Shown here: positions 1 to 9,817 of the stretch, piece after piece
Layout: each line of letters opens with the position of its first letter
Position numbering within the stretch: the first letter of the stretch is position 1
Origin: CAZACQ01 sp964483725
GTDB taxonomy: Bacteria > Patescibacteriota > Gracilibacteria > Absconditabacterales > Absconditicoccaceae
Assembly: GCA_964483725.1 (NCBI GenBank)
Contig: CAZACQ010000008.1
Location: forward strand, 1 to 40,922
DNA: 40,922 bases
Direction of reading: 5' to 3'
Program-made: the position numbers and the translations under genes
Notes under the pieces: model-generated
What the model saw: the letters and a program-made list of their open reading frames with translations, nothing else
Told to the model about the DNA's origin: nothing
Database searches by the model: none

Positions 1-1166
1 AAACCTCATGTAAAACCATCTACATCCAATATTTCACCTGCAAAGTATAAATTTGAAACCAATTTACTTTCCAAACTTTCTTTGTTTATACCTTCTAAAT
101 CTACTCATCAAGCAGTAACAAACTCATCACCTGGCCTTCTCATTATCAAATCAATATCCATTCACATACCCAATGTTTTACTTATCAATTTTCTTTGATC
201 CTTGGGCATATAACAAAGCTTTAGCTCTTTATCTATTCAATTATTTTTCAAAAATAAGTCTACAAACTTGTTTGGATATAAGCTATACAAAATATTTTTA
301 AGTAATTTTTTGGGAGAAGACTCACTAGCATCTATCAAGTATTTTTCCAAAAACTCATAATCATATTTTTTCTCAGGGACAAACTGTATTCTCAAAGGAT
401 TATTTTCACTCACTTCCTCCAAACTAGAATAAGAAGACAAGGCAAAAGTAGCAGGTCAGCTAATACCAAAATGAGTAAATAAAACTGGTCAATAAACTTT
501 TTTTCATTTATAAACAAGGTATCAGTCTTGAAAAGAAAGTCATGATATACTTGAAAAATCTTGTTTGGTTTTGAAACTGTTTAGGCTTGGTCATAGTTTT
601 GTTATTTTGTGTCAAAAAGATTTCGCAAAATCATAACCATCCCCACTACTTCAAGTATGAGAATAAGCATTACCACCAGTAGTTAAAATTATTTTATCAA
701 ATTCATAAACATTGTCTTGTGTTTTTACCTTGAAAATATCATTTTGTTTCTGAATAGATTCTACTCGGCTTTGGTAATGAACTTTCACATTATTTTTTTC
801 AAAAAGCTTATGAAAAATATTCAAAACATCTTTGGAGGAGTTTGATTTTGGAAAAACTCTCATATCATTTTCTATCTTCAAGTTAATTCATTGACTTTCA
901 AATCGCTCAAAAACTTTCTTGGGTCAAAATTTTCAATAATAATATTTTACAAATTTTTCTCCACGAGGATATTTAGAAAGAAATTCTTTTTTGTTTCTGA
1001 TTCAAGTAGTCAAATTACATCTACCTCCCCCACTAATCATTACCTTAGTACCAAGTTTATTGTTTTTTTCAAAAATAGATATTTCTCAATCATATCAATT
1101 AAGTATCAAACTAGCAGCTGACATAATTCAACTAGCTCATCATCATATTATTCAAATTTTTTGCAT
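1..1166 (-). CDS. HI0933/BaiN-family FAD-dependent oxidoreductase, 3' end off window
   Basis: Predicted soluble flavoprotein of the HI0933/BaiN (aminoacetone oxidase-like) family; substrate not predictable. Read with UGA as Gly, it starts MQKIGIIGGGASGIM, a dinucleotide-binding GxGxxG loop in which most glycines are UGA. About residues 42-52 carry KVMISGGGRCN, the family hallmark. Then come MRVFPKS (about residue 98) and ILTTGGNAYSHTG (about 156), the usual second nucleotide-contact motif. The visible end, just inside the window edge, reads VDGFTGG, matching the C-terminal part of the family, so only a few residues are missing. The start is the ATG at 1166; no clear ribosome site is seen. It lies downstream of, and on the same strand as, the PsiE-family gene but is separated from it by a terminator. 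I am confident of the family, not of the reaction. Confidence 0.88.
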
Positions 1167-1186
1167 AATATAAATATTTATTTTAA

Positions 1187-1220
1187 ATTTTTTAAAAGCC
1201 AGAAGTAAATAACTCCCGGC
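1187..1220 (-). terminator. Intrinsic terminator after the PsiE-family gene
   Basis: On the minus strand GCCGGGAGT and ACTTCTGGC form a 9-bp stem with two G-U pairs and a TATTT loop, followed by TTTTT. On the plus strand the G-U pairs become A-C mismatches, so it is directional. It overlaps the last codons of the table-25 reading of the gene. Confidence 0.75.
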
Positions 1221-1641
1221 ATAGCTTATTAAATCAATCATTCATCTTATGAGAAAGGTACCAAGTCACAATTAATGTTATTGAAGCTATCAAAAAACCA
1301 ATAATAATTTCAATTGATAAATTATGCTTCAATACCAGCTCTCTTGCAAAAGTCAGGTTAACCATTATGCTGAAGTGATAAACTAAAAATGTGTTAGACT
1401 TCTCCATAAGTCTCAACAAACCCATTTTTATCACTTCAAAACCAATGATTATATAAAAAACTTTGTATGCAAGAAAATTAACAAATTCCTCTTTTGAACT
1501 AATCTCAAAGATAAATAAGCTTAGATTAAATATAGTATACAATACTATAAATAACCAAAATAGCCTCTCAAACCAAAGTGAAATATGGCAAATTATTTCT
1601 TTATCATTGATTTTTTTCAATTTATTATTAATTTTACCCAT
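1192..1641 (-). CDS. PsiE-family (phosphate-starvation-inducible type) membrane protein
   Basis: Small integral membrane protein with about four hydrophobic segments (roughly residues 25-45, 58-75, 82-100 and 112-130). The segment LTFARELVLKH followed by a final helix resembles the PsiE family, whose biochemical role is unknown. The ATG at 1641 is chosen; a TTG directly upstream is closer to the AGGAGG and could also serve. Oddities: all four glycines up to 1237 are GGN, unlike neighbours where UGA dominates. It also has the only textbook Shine-Dalgarno noticed in the window. Its first UGA (1234-1236) lies just before a terminator hairpin. Under table 25 that UGA is Gly and translation continues 13 more codons to TAA at 1192, through the hairpin. 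Under the standard code the gene would be a clean 135-residue protein. This suggests acquisition from a standard-code donor. Confidence 0.7.
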
Positions 1642-1652
1642 CAAGCTGGATT

Positions 1653-1658
1653 CCTCCT
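1653..1658 (-). promoter_or_regulatory. Shine-Dalgarno AGGAGG of the PsiE-family gene
   Basis: AGGAGG lies 11 bases before the ATG at 1641 and 8 bases before the TTG at 1644. Most genes here have no recognisable site, so this perfect one is exceptional and fits a transferred gene. Confidence 0.75.
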
Positions 1659-1726
1659 ATTATTGAATGATTAAGTAATTAAGTTTATAAACAAAGTTTA
1701 AATAAAGTCAAGATATATATAATAAT

Positions 1727-3478
1727 TTAATGCCTATCAAATAAGTTTTCTATTTTATTTTTTGAAATACTAACAATACTAGGTCTTCAATGTTGGCAAA
1801 CAAACATTTTATCAATATATTTATATCAATCATTAATTAAATTTACCATTTCGGGCATGGATAATCTATCACCAGCTTTTATAGAAGTCTTACAAGCCTT
1901 CATAGCAAATATCTCTTCAAAAATAATATCCAAGCTTATTTCATCCAAATAAAGAATTTTATCAAGTACTTTTTGAATATCCACATTATATTTCAAAAAA
2001 ATTTTGGGTACAGCATAAACAGCTAAGTCATTTTCTCATAATAAAGAAATATCAAAACCCAAATGAGAAAGTTGATCAATTTTGGATTCTAGATTAATAT
2101 TTCAACTAATTGATACTCAGATAGGGTTCAAAATTATTTCTGATTCTAGTTGCTTATCTTTCATTTCATTCTTCATTTTTTCAAAAGCAATTCTTTCTGC
2201 CAAAGCATGTTGATCCACAAAATATAGTTCTTCTTGTCACTGAACTATAATATAAGAATCCCAAATTTGTCATATAACTTGAAATTCTTCCAAATTATTA
2301 TCTATGACAGTAGATTCTTCTACTTTTGAAAAATTTGATCTAGTATATATATTAGTATCATTTTCGAAATTTAGTCATTGATTTTGAAAACTATTGTTTT
2401 GGTAAGCTTTATAGTTATTTGAACTAAAAGTATTAAGTCATCATACAAAATTTTGTTTTGTATCTGCTGAAAAATATCATGAAGAAACTTTACTTTCTGC
2501 AAATACTTTGTTTATACTTTGTTGTACAAAATTAAATATTGAGTTGGGGTCTTTAAATTTCACTTCCAATTTTCTAGGGTGAACATTTACATCAAGCAAA
2601 GAAGGATCCAAATCAATAAATAAAACTATAAGTGGATATTCTCAAGGAGCCAATTGCCTTTTGTATGAGTCCAATACAGATTTCTTAATTATTTTATCTT
2701 GCACTGGTCTTTTATTTACAAATATTTTTATATTACTTGGTGAAGGAAAAGTCAGAGAACTATCACTTACTACTCCAAATATACTATATCACCCAGACTC
2801 ATTTTCTAAAATTTTTAGATTATCTCACCAAGATGTTTTAAATATATCTAATATCCTAGTATACATATCATCAGTAGATTTGAAGTCTTTTATTATTTTT
2901 CAATTTTTAATTAATCTAAAATTTTTGTTATAATTTATAATAGCGAAATCCAAAAATACATCAAGTATATAGTTGTATTCAGTAATTTCTGACTTTAAAA
3001 ACTTTTGTCTTGCAGGCACATTAAAAAACAAGTCCTGTACCAAGACAATAGTTCATGATTCTTTATGAAAAGGTATTTGTTCAATATTAATATCTTTATC
3101 AATTTTTTGCAATTGAGAAGCAACTGAATTATTTTTTGATTTTGTTTGGATTGTAAATTTACTTACTTCTGAAATTGTAGCTAATGCTTCTCATCTAAAT
3201 CAATAACTTGATATACTTAACAAATCTTCATCTGAAGAAATTTTTGAAGTTGCATAGCTTTGAATTGACTTATCTAAGTCTGTGTTCGAAATTCATTCAC
3301 CATCATCTTCTACTTTTATTAAAGATTTTCATCAGTTTCAAACTTCTAATATTATATTATCTGCTCAAGCATCCAAACTATTTTCAATAAGCTCTTTTAC
3401 AACACTTGATGGTCTCTCTACAACTTCTCAAGCTTTTAACTTATTAATAATATGAGCTTCTAGTTTTTTAATAGTCAT
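1727..3478 (-). CDS. mutL: DNA mismatch repair protein MutL
   Basis: 583-residue MutL, the ATPase/endonuclease that links mismatch recognition by MutS to strand processing. The N-terminal GHKL ATPase motifs are clear: VVKELIENSLDAGA (about 26-39), DDGEGIS and GFRGEAL. The C-terminal domain holds DQHALAERIAFE from residue 422, an exact DQHA-x2-E-x4-E metal-binding endonuclease motif, then ACKTSIKAGDRLS and CQHGRPS near the end. This is therefore the nicking type of MutL found in bacteria without a MutH system. The linker is low-complexity and Asn/Phe-rich. The ATG at 3478 begins MTIKKLEAHIINKLKAGEV, the standard MutL N-terminus. No mutS is visible in the window. Confidence 0.96.
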
Positions 3479-3509
3479 AAAATTAAATTATTTATTAAAG
3501 TCAAATCAA

Positions 3510-3537
3510 TTTATAAATATAAATATTTTTTTTTCAA
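3510..3537 (-). promoter_or_regulatory. Candidate sigma-70-like promoter for mutL
   Basis: On the minus strand, TTGAAA (3532-3537) and TATAAA (3510-3515) are separated by 16 bp, about 30 bases upstream of the mutL ATG. The spacing matches the better promoters at 38143 and 38649, but the AT richness makes chance matches likely. Confidence 0.4.
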
Positions 3538-3544
3538 TTAAATT

Positions 3545-3556
3545 AAGGCCGGCCTT
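3545..3556. repeat. 12-bp perfect palindrome AAGGCCGGCCTT
   Basis: A GC-rich perfect palindrome in an AT-rich spacer, just after the stop of the small membrane protein gene (minus strand) and followed on that strand by an A/T-rich tract. It could form a short AAGG-CCGG-CCTT hairpin and act as a weak terminator. Confidence 0.4.
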
Positions 3557-3562
3557 GGAAAA

Positions 3563-3808
3563 CTATTTACTATATCTGAAATAAAGTTTAATAGATACAA
3601 AAATTATAAAAAGTACAACAAAAACGAATCAAATTGTAAAACTTGATGATTGAAAATAAGAAAATGGAACTTCCCACCAGGACATCTCATCACTTGTAGA
3701 ACACATCATAAACATATCACTTCTATACTCTTGTGAATCATATTTATCAGATGCAAATGCTATATTATGGAAAATATAATTTAACAAAATAAATAAAAAT
3801 ATTCTCAT
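3563..3808 (-). CDS. Small membrane protein, 81 aa, function unknown
   Basis: Not recognised. Two hydrophobic segments flank a short polar middle: residues 2-19 look like a signal sequence or signal anchor (MRIFLFILLNYIFHN, possible cut after AFA), and residues about 57-77 form a strong C-terminal helix followed by basic residues KLYFRYSK. The middle is acidic and Ser/Met/Trp-rich with one cysteine. Only one UGA (Gly60) is used; stop is TAG. The layout is that of a small type I membrane protein with a short exported loop. Expressed toward mutL but with a palindrome and a putative mutL promoter between. The ATG at 3808 is the only in-frame start giving the full signal segment. Confidence 0.6.
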
Positions 3809-3992
3809 ATAATGATAATTTATATATTAAATTTAAAATAAAAATATATATAAATATTTAAGAATCAAACTTAAATTTTAGTTAAATTTATTCAAGTGAT
3901 AACTATAGGGTATCAAAATTATATATGCAAACATACTAATAAATTAATGTCAACACCTAAAAATAAAAAATCTTAATTTAAGCTTAAATTTT

Positions 3993-4020
3993 TTGTTTTA
4001 TATATTTTCTTATATATAAT
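3993..4020 (+). promoter_or_regulatory. Candidate promoter of the structured RNA
   Basis: TTGTTT (3993-3998), 16-bp spacer, TATAAT (4015-4020). A second TATAAT lies at 4024-4029. The position is right for a transcript starting about 4027-4036, where base composition changes to GC-rich. The upstream stretch from 3809 is AT-rich and holds no gene that I can see. Confidence 0.5.
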
Positions 4021-4029
4021 ATATATAAT

Positions 4030-4270
4030 CAAAAACTAAATGGTATGGCACCCCACCAGGTACCTACTAATGTGGTTTTTGGTTACAATCAGGGCATTTC
4101 CCTGAGCTTAGCAGACTGACCCCAGATCTGCAAGCATCAAAAACTCGAGTGATGGCCGGATTTCTATCTAAATCTACAAGTATCTTGTATATTTAAATAG
4201 GGATATATAAATCCCTGCCGGTCATCCTCACAAAACGATAGCCGGTAGGAATTTCCTTTACCGGTTTTTC
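4030..4270 (+). ncRNA. Structured non-coding RNA of unassigned family, about 235-240 nt
   Basis: This island fills most of the 539-base gap between the small membrane protein gene and the pseudouridine synthase gene. It is much richer in G and C than its surroundings and has no ORF. Several helices can be drawn on the plus strand: GTTTTTG/CAAAAAC (4075-4081 with 4138-4144) enclosing hairpins TCAGGG/CCCTGA (4089-4094, 4100-4105) and GCAGA/TCTGC (4111-4115, 4127-4131); then GATGGCCGG/CCGGTCATC (4151-4159 with 4218-4226, one G-U pair) enclosing GGGAT/ATCCC (4200-4204, 4211-4215). It ends in a strong terminator. I looked for the signatures of RNase P RNA, tmRNA, SRP RNA and common riboswitches and found none. 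A divergent 6S or other housekeeping RNA remains possible. The terminator before the next gene fits a free RNA better than a leader, though attenuation of the next gene cannot be excluded. Confidence 0.72.
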
Positions 4271-4275
4271 TTTTA
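4242..4275 (+). terminator. Intrinsic terminator of the structured RNA
   Basis: CCGGTA (4242-4247) pairs with TACCGG (4259-4264), extendable inward through GGAA/TTCC, followed by TTTTTCTTTT. The T tract exists only on the plus strand, which fixes the strand of the RNA. Confidence 0.85.
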
Positions 4276-4347
4276 TTTTAATTATCTTGAAAATTTAGTA
4301 TAAATATCTATAATCACATAATTAGATTTATGTACAAAAAATAATTA

Positions 4348-5121
4348 ATGATTGAGTTATTAAAATATTTACAAAAAACAAAGTGAATTTCTAGAAGAGA
4401 TTTTTTGGAAATGATACAAGAACAAGCAGTTTACATTAATGAAAATCTTGTAACAGATATTAAACAAAAAATAGAAAAATGAGATATATTAACTGTAAAA
4501 CTTAATGATAAAGAAGAATATGAAGAAAAAATTACAAGTTTACCAAGATTTAGACCAGTGATAGCAGTATTCAATAAACCAAAATGATATGTAGTTTCAA
4601 AAAGTGATAAGCACAATAAAACTATTTTTGAATTATTACCCAAAAGTCGACAAAAAGATTTTTATTATATATGAAGACTAGATAAGTATAGTCATTGATT
4701 ATTATTGCTAACTAATTCACCAGAAATTGTTGATTATTACGAAAATCCAAAAAATAAAATAATAAAAATATATGAAGTTAAAACAGACAAGCCACTAAAA
4801 ACTTCACATATACAAAGACTTAAAACATGATTAAATGTTGACCCTGAATGAAAAATAAATTGAGAATGATCAGAACTCCTCGCTTTTTATGATGTAAAAA
4901 AAGTCAAAAACATCCAATGAAAAGAAACTCTAAGAATATTGTTAAAAGAATGAAAAAATCGTCATATTAGAAGATTACTAAAAGCATTATGATACAATGT
5001 AACTGACCTAAAAAGAGTAAAAGTATGAAAATATGAAGTATGAACAGTAAAACCTTGAAAATATTTAATACATAATATAAGAGAGAACAAGAAAAAGAAG
5101 AAAAAATCTAATAAATATTAG
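4348..5121 (+). CDS. RsuA/RluB/E/F-type pseudouridine synthase
   Basis: 257-residue enzyme that isomerises a specific uridine to pseudouridine in ribosomal RNA; cytoplasmic. The N-terminal 50 residues form an S4 RNA-binding domain (YLQKTKGISRRDFLEMI...VYINENL), followed by the catalytic domain with VFNKPKGYVVS (about 74-84) and GRLDKYSHGLLLLTN, where Asp112 is the catalytic aspartate. EGKNRHIRRLLKALGYNV and RVKVGKYEVG match the conserved C-terminal segment. The tail is very basic (KKKKKKSNKY). Many of the essential glycines are UGA. Which rRNA position is modified (RluB, RsuA, RluE or RluF type) cannot be decided here. It converges on nrdR with only 3 bases between the stops and no visible hairpin. 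Confidence 0.92.
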
Positions 5122-5124
5122 TAT

Positions 5125-5568
5125 TTATAATCTATTTTTAACTATATCATTAAAATCATCAATATTTTCAAACTTCTTATAAACGGATGCAAATCTTACA
5201 TAAGCAACCACATCTATATCTTTAAGAATATTTAATATATCCTCTCAAATTTGTTTACTACTCACCTCTTTTCACATTCACAACCATTTACTTTCAAGTC
5301 TAGATATTATTTCATCAATCTTTTCTGAACTAATTTCTCTTTTTGCAAAAGCTAACATCAAAGCTTTTTTTAATTTTAATTTATCATACATTTGTTTTGT
5401 TCAATCAGATTTAATAACCATCAAATCAGTTATTCAAGTTTTTTCAAATGTTGTAAACCTATAAGAACATAATTCACAATGTCTTCTCCTTCTAATAGAG
5501 CTTCAATCCTCTATAGCTCTAGAATCAGATACTCTAGTTTCCATATTTCAACATTTTGGACACTTCAT
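5125..5568 (-). CDS. nrdR: Transcriptional repressor NrdR
   Basis: 147-residue NrdR, the ATP/dATP-sensing repressor of ribonucleotide reductase operons. The N-terminal zinc ribbon has C3-x2-C6 and C31-x2-C34 with the conserved SSIRRRRHCELC and RFTTFE; an ATP-cone follows (VIKSDGTKQMYDKLKLKKAL...). It ends VAYVRFASVYKKFENIDDF, a typical NrdR C-terminus. All glycines I checked are UGA. Length is normal for the family. No nrd structural genes are in the window and I did not identify NrdR boxes, so its targets lie elsewhere. Start ATG at 5568 gives the exact family start MKCPKCG. Confidence 0.95.
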
Positions 5569-5594
5569 AGTATAATTATAAATTATAAAAATAA

Positions 5595-7802
5595 TTAGTC
5601 TCTAGGTAACAAATATTTTTTGTTATAATAAGTTATATTTTTGAAAAATCATCTAAGCCAAATTATGTCTTCTCACATAACTTCAGATAATATTTGTTGG
5701 GAAGATTTCTCAAAAATAAAGTTTATCCAATTATCATAAGCCAAAATCAAATATGATGAATTATCATCAATATTTAACCATTCAGAAAGTATATCATCAT
5801 ACTTTATCAAAATATCATCTATTATTTTTTCTGCAATATAATAATACTCCTCAGATAAAAACAATATTTCCATAATATATATCTTTTTCAAAGCAGATAT
5901 ATTCAAGTCTTTTCATGATTCTCTCTCTTTTTTCTCTAAAAACTTTAAATAAAGTGCGAATCAGAATAGAGTGTTTCTTAAAAATGAAAATATTCAAATA
6001 ATACTTGAATCAGAGTACTTTTCTGATAAATTAACTCAATTTGATTTTAACTCATTAATAAAATTAATGTAAATCCACAAATCTAAAGTATAAATACTTT
6101 CTTTCAAATTTGCTATATCGTTTGATTTTAAGTTTTTATACAAATCATTATGACTTATTGATATATTTAAAAAACTTAAAGAATCAGAATAAATTTTATC
6201 AACTAATCATACATCTTTACCATTAACCATATTTGATATTTGTTTTTGAAATTTAGTTTTAAACAAATCCAAGAGATTTTTATTTTGTATATAAAGTTTA
6301 ATATCTTTTTTATTTATATCTTGAAAAAACTCAGTTATAAAATGCTTTTCAAATAAATCTATCAAAAATTTATTTGAGTTTACTTGCTTCAAACTTGCTT
6401 TATAAGGAAGTGTAAATTTCTCTTTACCTGCTCTTACATTATCAAATGCAAATTTATAATAAAAAGCATTTTTACTATAAGTATATATCAAACTTCCATA
6501 AAACATCAAACTATCTTGTTTTAATTTTCAATTACTAGCATCTAAATCAAATAAGTCAAAAAGTTGAGGCCTGAATAATCTTAAATACATATTATCTCAC
6601 CTGGATACCCAGAATCATCAAACAAAAGTGATATAAAAATTAATTAACTTCTCAGTTGCTTGTGATTCTTTTTTGAGTTTATCAGGTATTTTCATCTCAT
6701 CAATTTCTTTTTCTTGTCAAATACTAGACATAAGCTCATCTAACTCTTCTTCTACATCTACATCATACTCTGTATCCATTCTATATTTCCAAGATATGAA
6801 ATTTTTAACTCATAAGAAATAATTTTTCTTAAAATAATTATAATCAAATATATAATCAATAAATTCTTCTAAGTTTTCATCTCATTTTAGAAATCATGAC
6901 AAATAAGAATCAAGTTTTTCTTGATCATAAATATTAGACGATACAAAATCTATCATTTTATAAATATCATCTTTATCAAAAATATATTTAATTATTGCAT
7001 CTGCTGGCAAAATAGTAGACATCAGTTTTTTTTCAGTTGTTGAGAAATTATATGATCTTGAGTACTTTTTATAGTTTTTTATATAATCCAAAGATATATT
7101 TTTCATAGGTCACTTTTTTATATCCTCTTCAAAAAGCCGATTATAATAATCTGAATCAAAATTTTCTCATGTACAAAACACTTTATTAAAACTTTTGTAA
7201 ACATAAAAAAGCATAAAAAATATTTGAATATTTTCCAAAAGCTTTACTTTTATATCAGGGAATTCAGAGTTTTTTACTTTAAAACCATTTATAGATGAAA
7301 TCATCTTATAAAATTGGAAAAACACATCAATAAACCAAGAATAATTTTCTTTAAAATCAGTATATGGAAAAACTTTTATCCTAGATGCAAATACAAATGT
7401 AAGAAAATAAACTGTAAGTAAAAAATTAACAAAATATCTTGAATCATAATTCTTAAAAACTTCCTTGGTATATATACTCGCAACAATAGCAAGTAAACTA
7501 CCTATATTTCAAGGAGAATAAAACCTATATCAATTAAAATTACTAACTACTCAATAAGAATAATAGTTTTCTATTTCTTTGTGTTTAATATTAGGAGACT
7601 TACCAAAGCCAACTTTAACATCAAAACTATCCAAACTTATATCAAACAAGTTTATTTTATAGTTCTCAATAATCTTTCTATTAACAACTGAAAAAAAACT
7701 CTTTGCAGAGATAAAAGAAATAAACATACTAATAGGATTTATAGCTTGATTGATAATTTCATCAGGGAATAAAGATGTCAAAATTCTCTTGAATAGCTTC
7801 AT
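5595..7802 (-). CDS. Large protein of unknown function, 735 aa
   Basis: Not recognised. One open frame of 736 codons once UGA is Gly; the standard code breaks it into fragments. It is rich in Phe, Tyr, Ile, Asn and Lys and probably mostly helical. The N-terminus MKLFKRILTSLFPDEIIN is amphipathic rather than a signal peptide. Hydrophobic stretches occur near residues 22-40 and about 95-150 (FVNFLLTVYFLTFVFAS), suggesting membrane association. The centre has an acidic patch (DTEYDVDVEEELDELM, about 343-358). The region GGFGYPGGDNMYLRLFRPQL is the most motif-like part. It stands alone: the upstream spacer of 163 bases separates it from divergent serS, and nrdR lies downstream on the same strand with about 26 bases between. 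Possibly a lineage-specific structural or envelope protein. Confidence 0.72.
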
Positions 7803-7965
7803 TAATACTAGATAGTAGTTAAATACATTTAAATTAATGATTTGTAGCTTAAAATCAACATAAAAAAGTAAATAAAGCTATTTATAGTTAAAATCTTTAT
7901 CTTGAAAAGATTTGATAAATCAGTATAAAATCCAAGTTAGATTTTAAATTAATAAATATATATTA

Positions 7966-9228
7966 ATGATAGATATGAAAAAATTTCGTGAAAATCACGA
8001 ATGGTATATAAAAAAAACTGAAGAAAAATGAATAAAATTAGATTTCCCAAAATTTATGGCAATGGACCTACAACTTAGACAACTAAAAGTTGAACTAGAT
8101 GAACTTAATCAAAAAAGAAATCAAATTTCAAAACAAATTCCACAACTTAAAAAAGAATGAAAAGATACAGACAATCTAGTAAACGAAGTAAAAGAATTAA
8201 AACAAGAAATAGAAGATAAACAAAATAAGTACAATGAAATATATGAAGAATTCAACAGTATTTATATAAGGATACCAAACCCTGCATCTGATGATGTTCA
8301 TCTTTGAGCAAGTGATGAAGAAAACAAAGTTGCATATTATATTTGAGAACAACCAGCATTTGATTTTAAGCCACTAACTCACTATGAGTTACTCGAAAAA
8401 AGAGACCTACTAGATCAGGAAAGGTCAGCTAAAGTTTCTTGAGCAAGATTTTCTTATATCAAAGACTGACTTGTAAAGTTGGAGCTAGCACTAATAAGTT
8501 ATGCAATAGATAAGTTAAGCAAGAAGTGATTTAGACCTATTATATGACCAAACTTGGTAAGATATGATGCTATGAAAGCAACATGATTTTTCCCAGCTGA
8601 AAAAAACGAAGTGTATAAGGTAAACCCTGAAGAAGATGATTTATACTTGATTTGAACTTCTGAAGTTACAATGGTAGCACAACATATGGATGAAAATATT
8701 GATAAAAATAATTTACCACTAAGATATGTTGGATTTTCACCATGTTATAGAAGAGAGGCATGAAGTTATGGTAAAGATACAAAAGGTATGATAAGAGTTC
8801 ATCAATTTGAAAAAGTAGAAATGGTTAGTTTTACAAATCCAGAAGATAGTATCAAAGAACACGAATTCTTAGCAGAAATAGAAGAAGAAATCGTGAAAGA
8901 CTTGTGATTACATTGTCAAAAAATAGATATTTGCACATGAGATCTAGGATTTCATGCAGCCAAAAAATACGATCTAGAAGCTTGGTTTCCATGACTGGAT
9001 ACATACAAAGAAATCACATCTTGTTCTAATTGTACAGACTTCCAAGCAAGAAGAGCAAAAATAAAATACAATGATGCTTGAACAAAAGACTATCTACATA
9101 CTCTTAACTGAACTGCTATTGCACTTTCTAGAGTAATAGCCTGCATAGTAGAAAATTATCAAACAAAAGATATGAAAATAAAAGTTCCGGAAGTTTTGAA
9201 AAAATATTTTCAAGAAGAAGAAATTTAA
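7966..9228 (+). CDS. serS: Serine--tRNA ligase
   Basis: 420-residue class II SerRS that charges tRNA-Ser (cytoplasm). The start MIDMKKFREN matches the family MLDIKxIREN. Residues about 30-105 form the long antiparallel coiled-coil arm that reads the tRNA-Ser extra arm (LRQLKVELDELNQKRNQISK...). The catalytic core follows: RFSYIKDGLVKLELALISYA, then the TSEVTMVAQHM region, motif 2 at CYRREAGSYGKDTKGMIRVHQF and FEKVEMV, TSCSNCTDFQARRAKIKY, and motif 3 at LNGTAIALSRVIACIVENYQ. About 16 of 20 glycines are UGA, the rest GGT/GGA. No Shine-Dalgarno is visible. The next gene starts 17 bases downstream, so they are probably co-transcribed. Confidence 0.97.
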
Positions 9229-9245
9229 TTTAATAAATCATTTAT

Positions 9246-9815
9246 ATGAATGAAATTAAATTAGAAAAGCTATTACAAAACAAAGAATATTTTATAGAAA
9301 ATGCTAGAAAGAATAAATTGTTTATATATCCTACAGATACAATATATTGAATATGAGCAATAGCAAACAAAGAAAACTCTAAAAAAATATACTGAATAAA
9401 AAATAGAGAGAAAAATAAGGCATTATCAATAATAGCTCCCAACAAAGAACGAATAAAAAATAATTTTATAGTTAATGATAATTTTGATAAAAGATTTGAT
9501 TATTATTTTTATAAATTCCACTGAATAACTATTATTCTAGAAAAAAAGAATAAGTCAATTTTGAAAGGAATTTGAAAAGAAAACAAAGTATGAGTTAGAA
9601 TTATAAAATCAAAATTTCAAGAATTAGTAAATGAACTATGAGAAGCATTCATTACTACATCAGCAAACATATCATGAATAGAATACAAACAAGATTTCAA
9701 ACATTTTAAAACTTATTTCTGAAATGATATAGATTTTTTTATTGATTGATGAAATCTTTCATTACAAGCATCTAAAATTATTGATTTTACTGACTGAGAA
9801 AAAATTATAAGATAA
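9246..9815 (+). CDS. tsaC: TsaC/Sua5-type threonylcarbamoyl-AMP synthase
   Basis: 189-residue YrdC-domain protein. This family makes threonylcarbamoyl-AMP from threonine, bicarbonate and ATP, the first step of the t6A37 modification of ANN-decoding tRNAs. Visible signature: FIYPTDTIYGIGAIA (about 25-39), the basic KNREKNKALSII segment, GITIILEKKN, VGVRI, and TTSANISG (about 139-146), which shapes the nucleotide pocket. The length matches the short TsaC form without the extra Sua5 domain. Every glycine in the YGIG, KNREK-preceding and SANISG motifs is UGA. It follows serS by 17 bases, giving a translation-related operon, and converges on tmk with 2 bases between the stops. Confidence 0.9.
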
Positions 9816-9817
9816 TT

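Noticed and set aside
3545..3556. AAGGCCGGCCTT as an operator or restriction-related site
   Set aside because: Single occurrence noticed, no adjacent regulator; a weak terminator role is the simpler reading.
4030..4270. RNase P RNA, tmRNA, SRP RNA or a common riboswitch
   Set aside because: I looked for GAGGAAAGUCC/ACAGAA, the tmRNA tag and T-arm, the SRP GGAAGGAAGCAG loop and FMN/TPP/SAM/cobalamin cores on both strands and found none; kept as an unassigned RNA.
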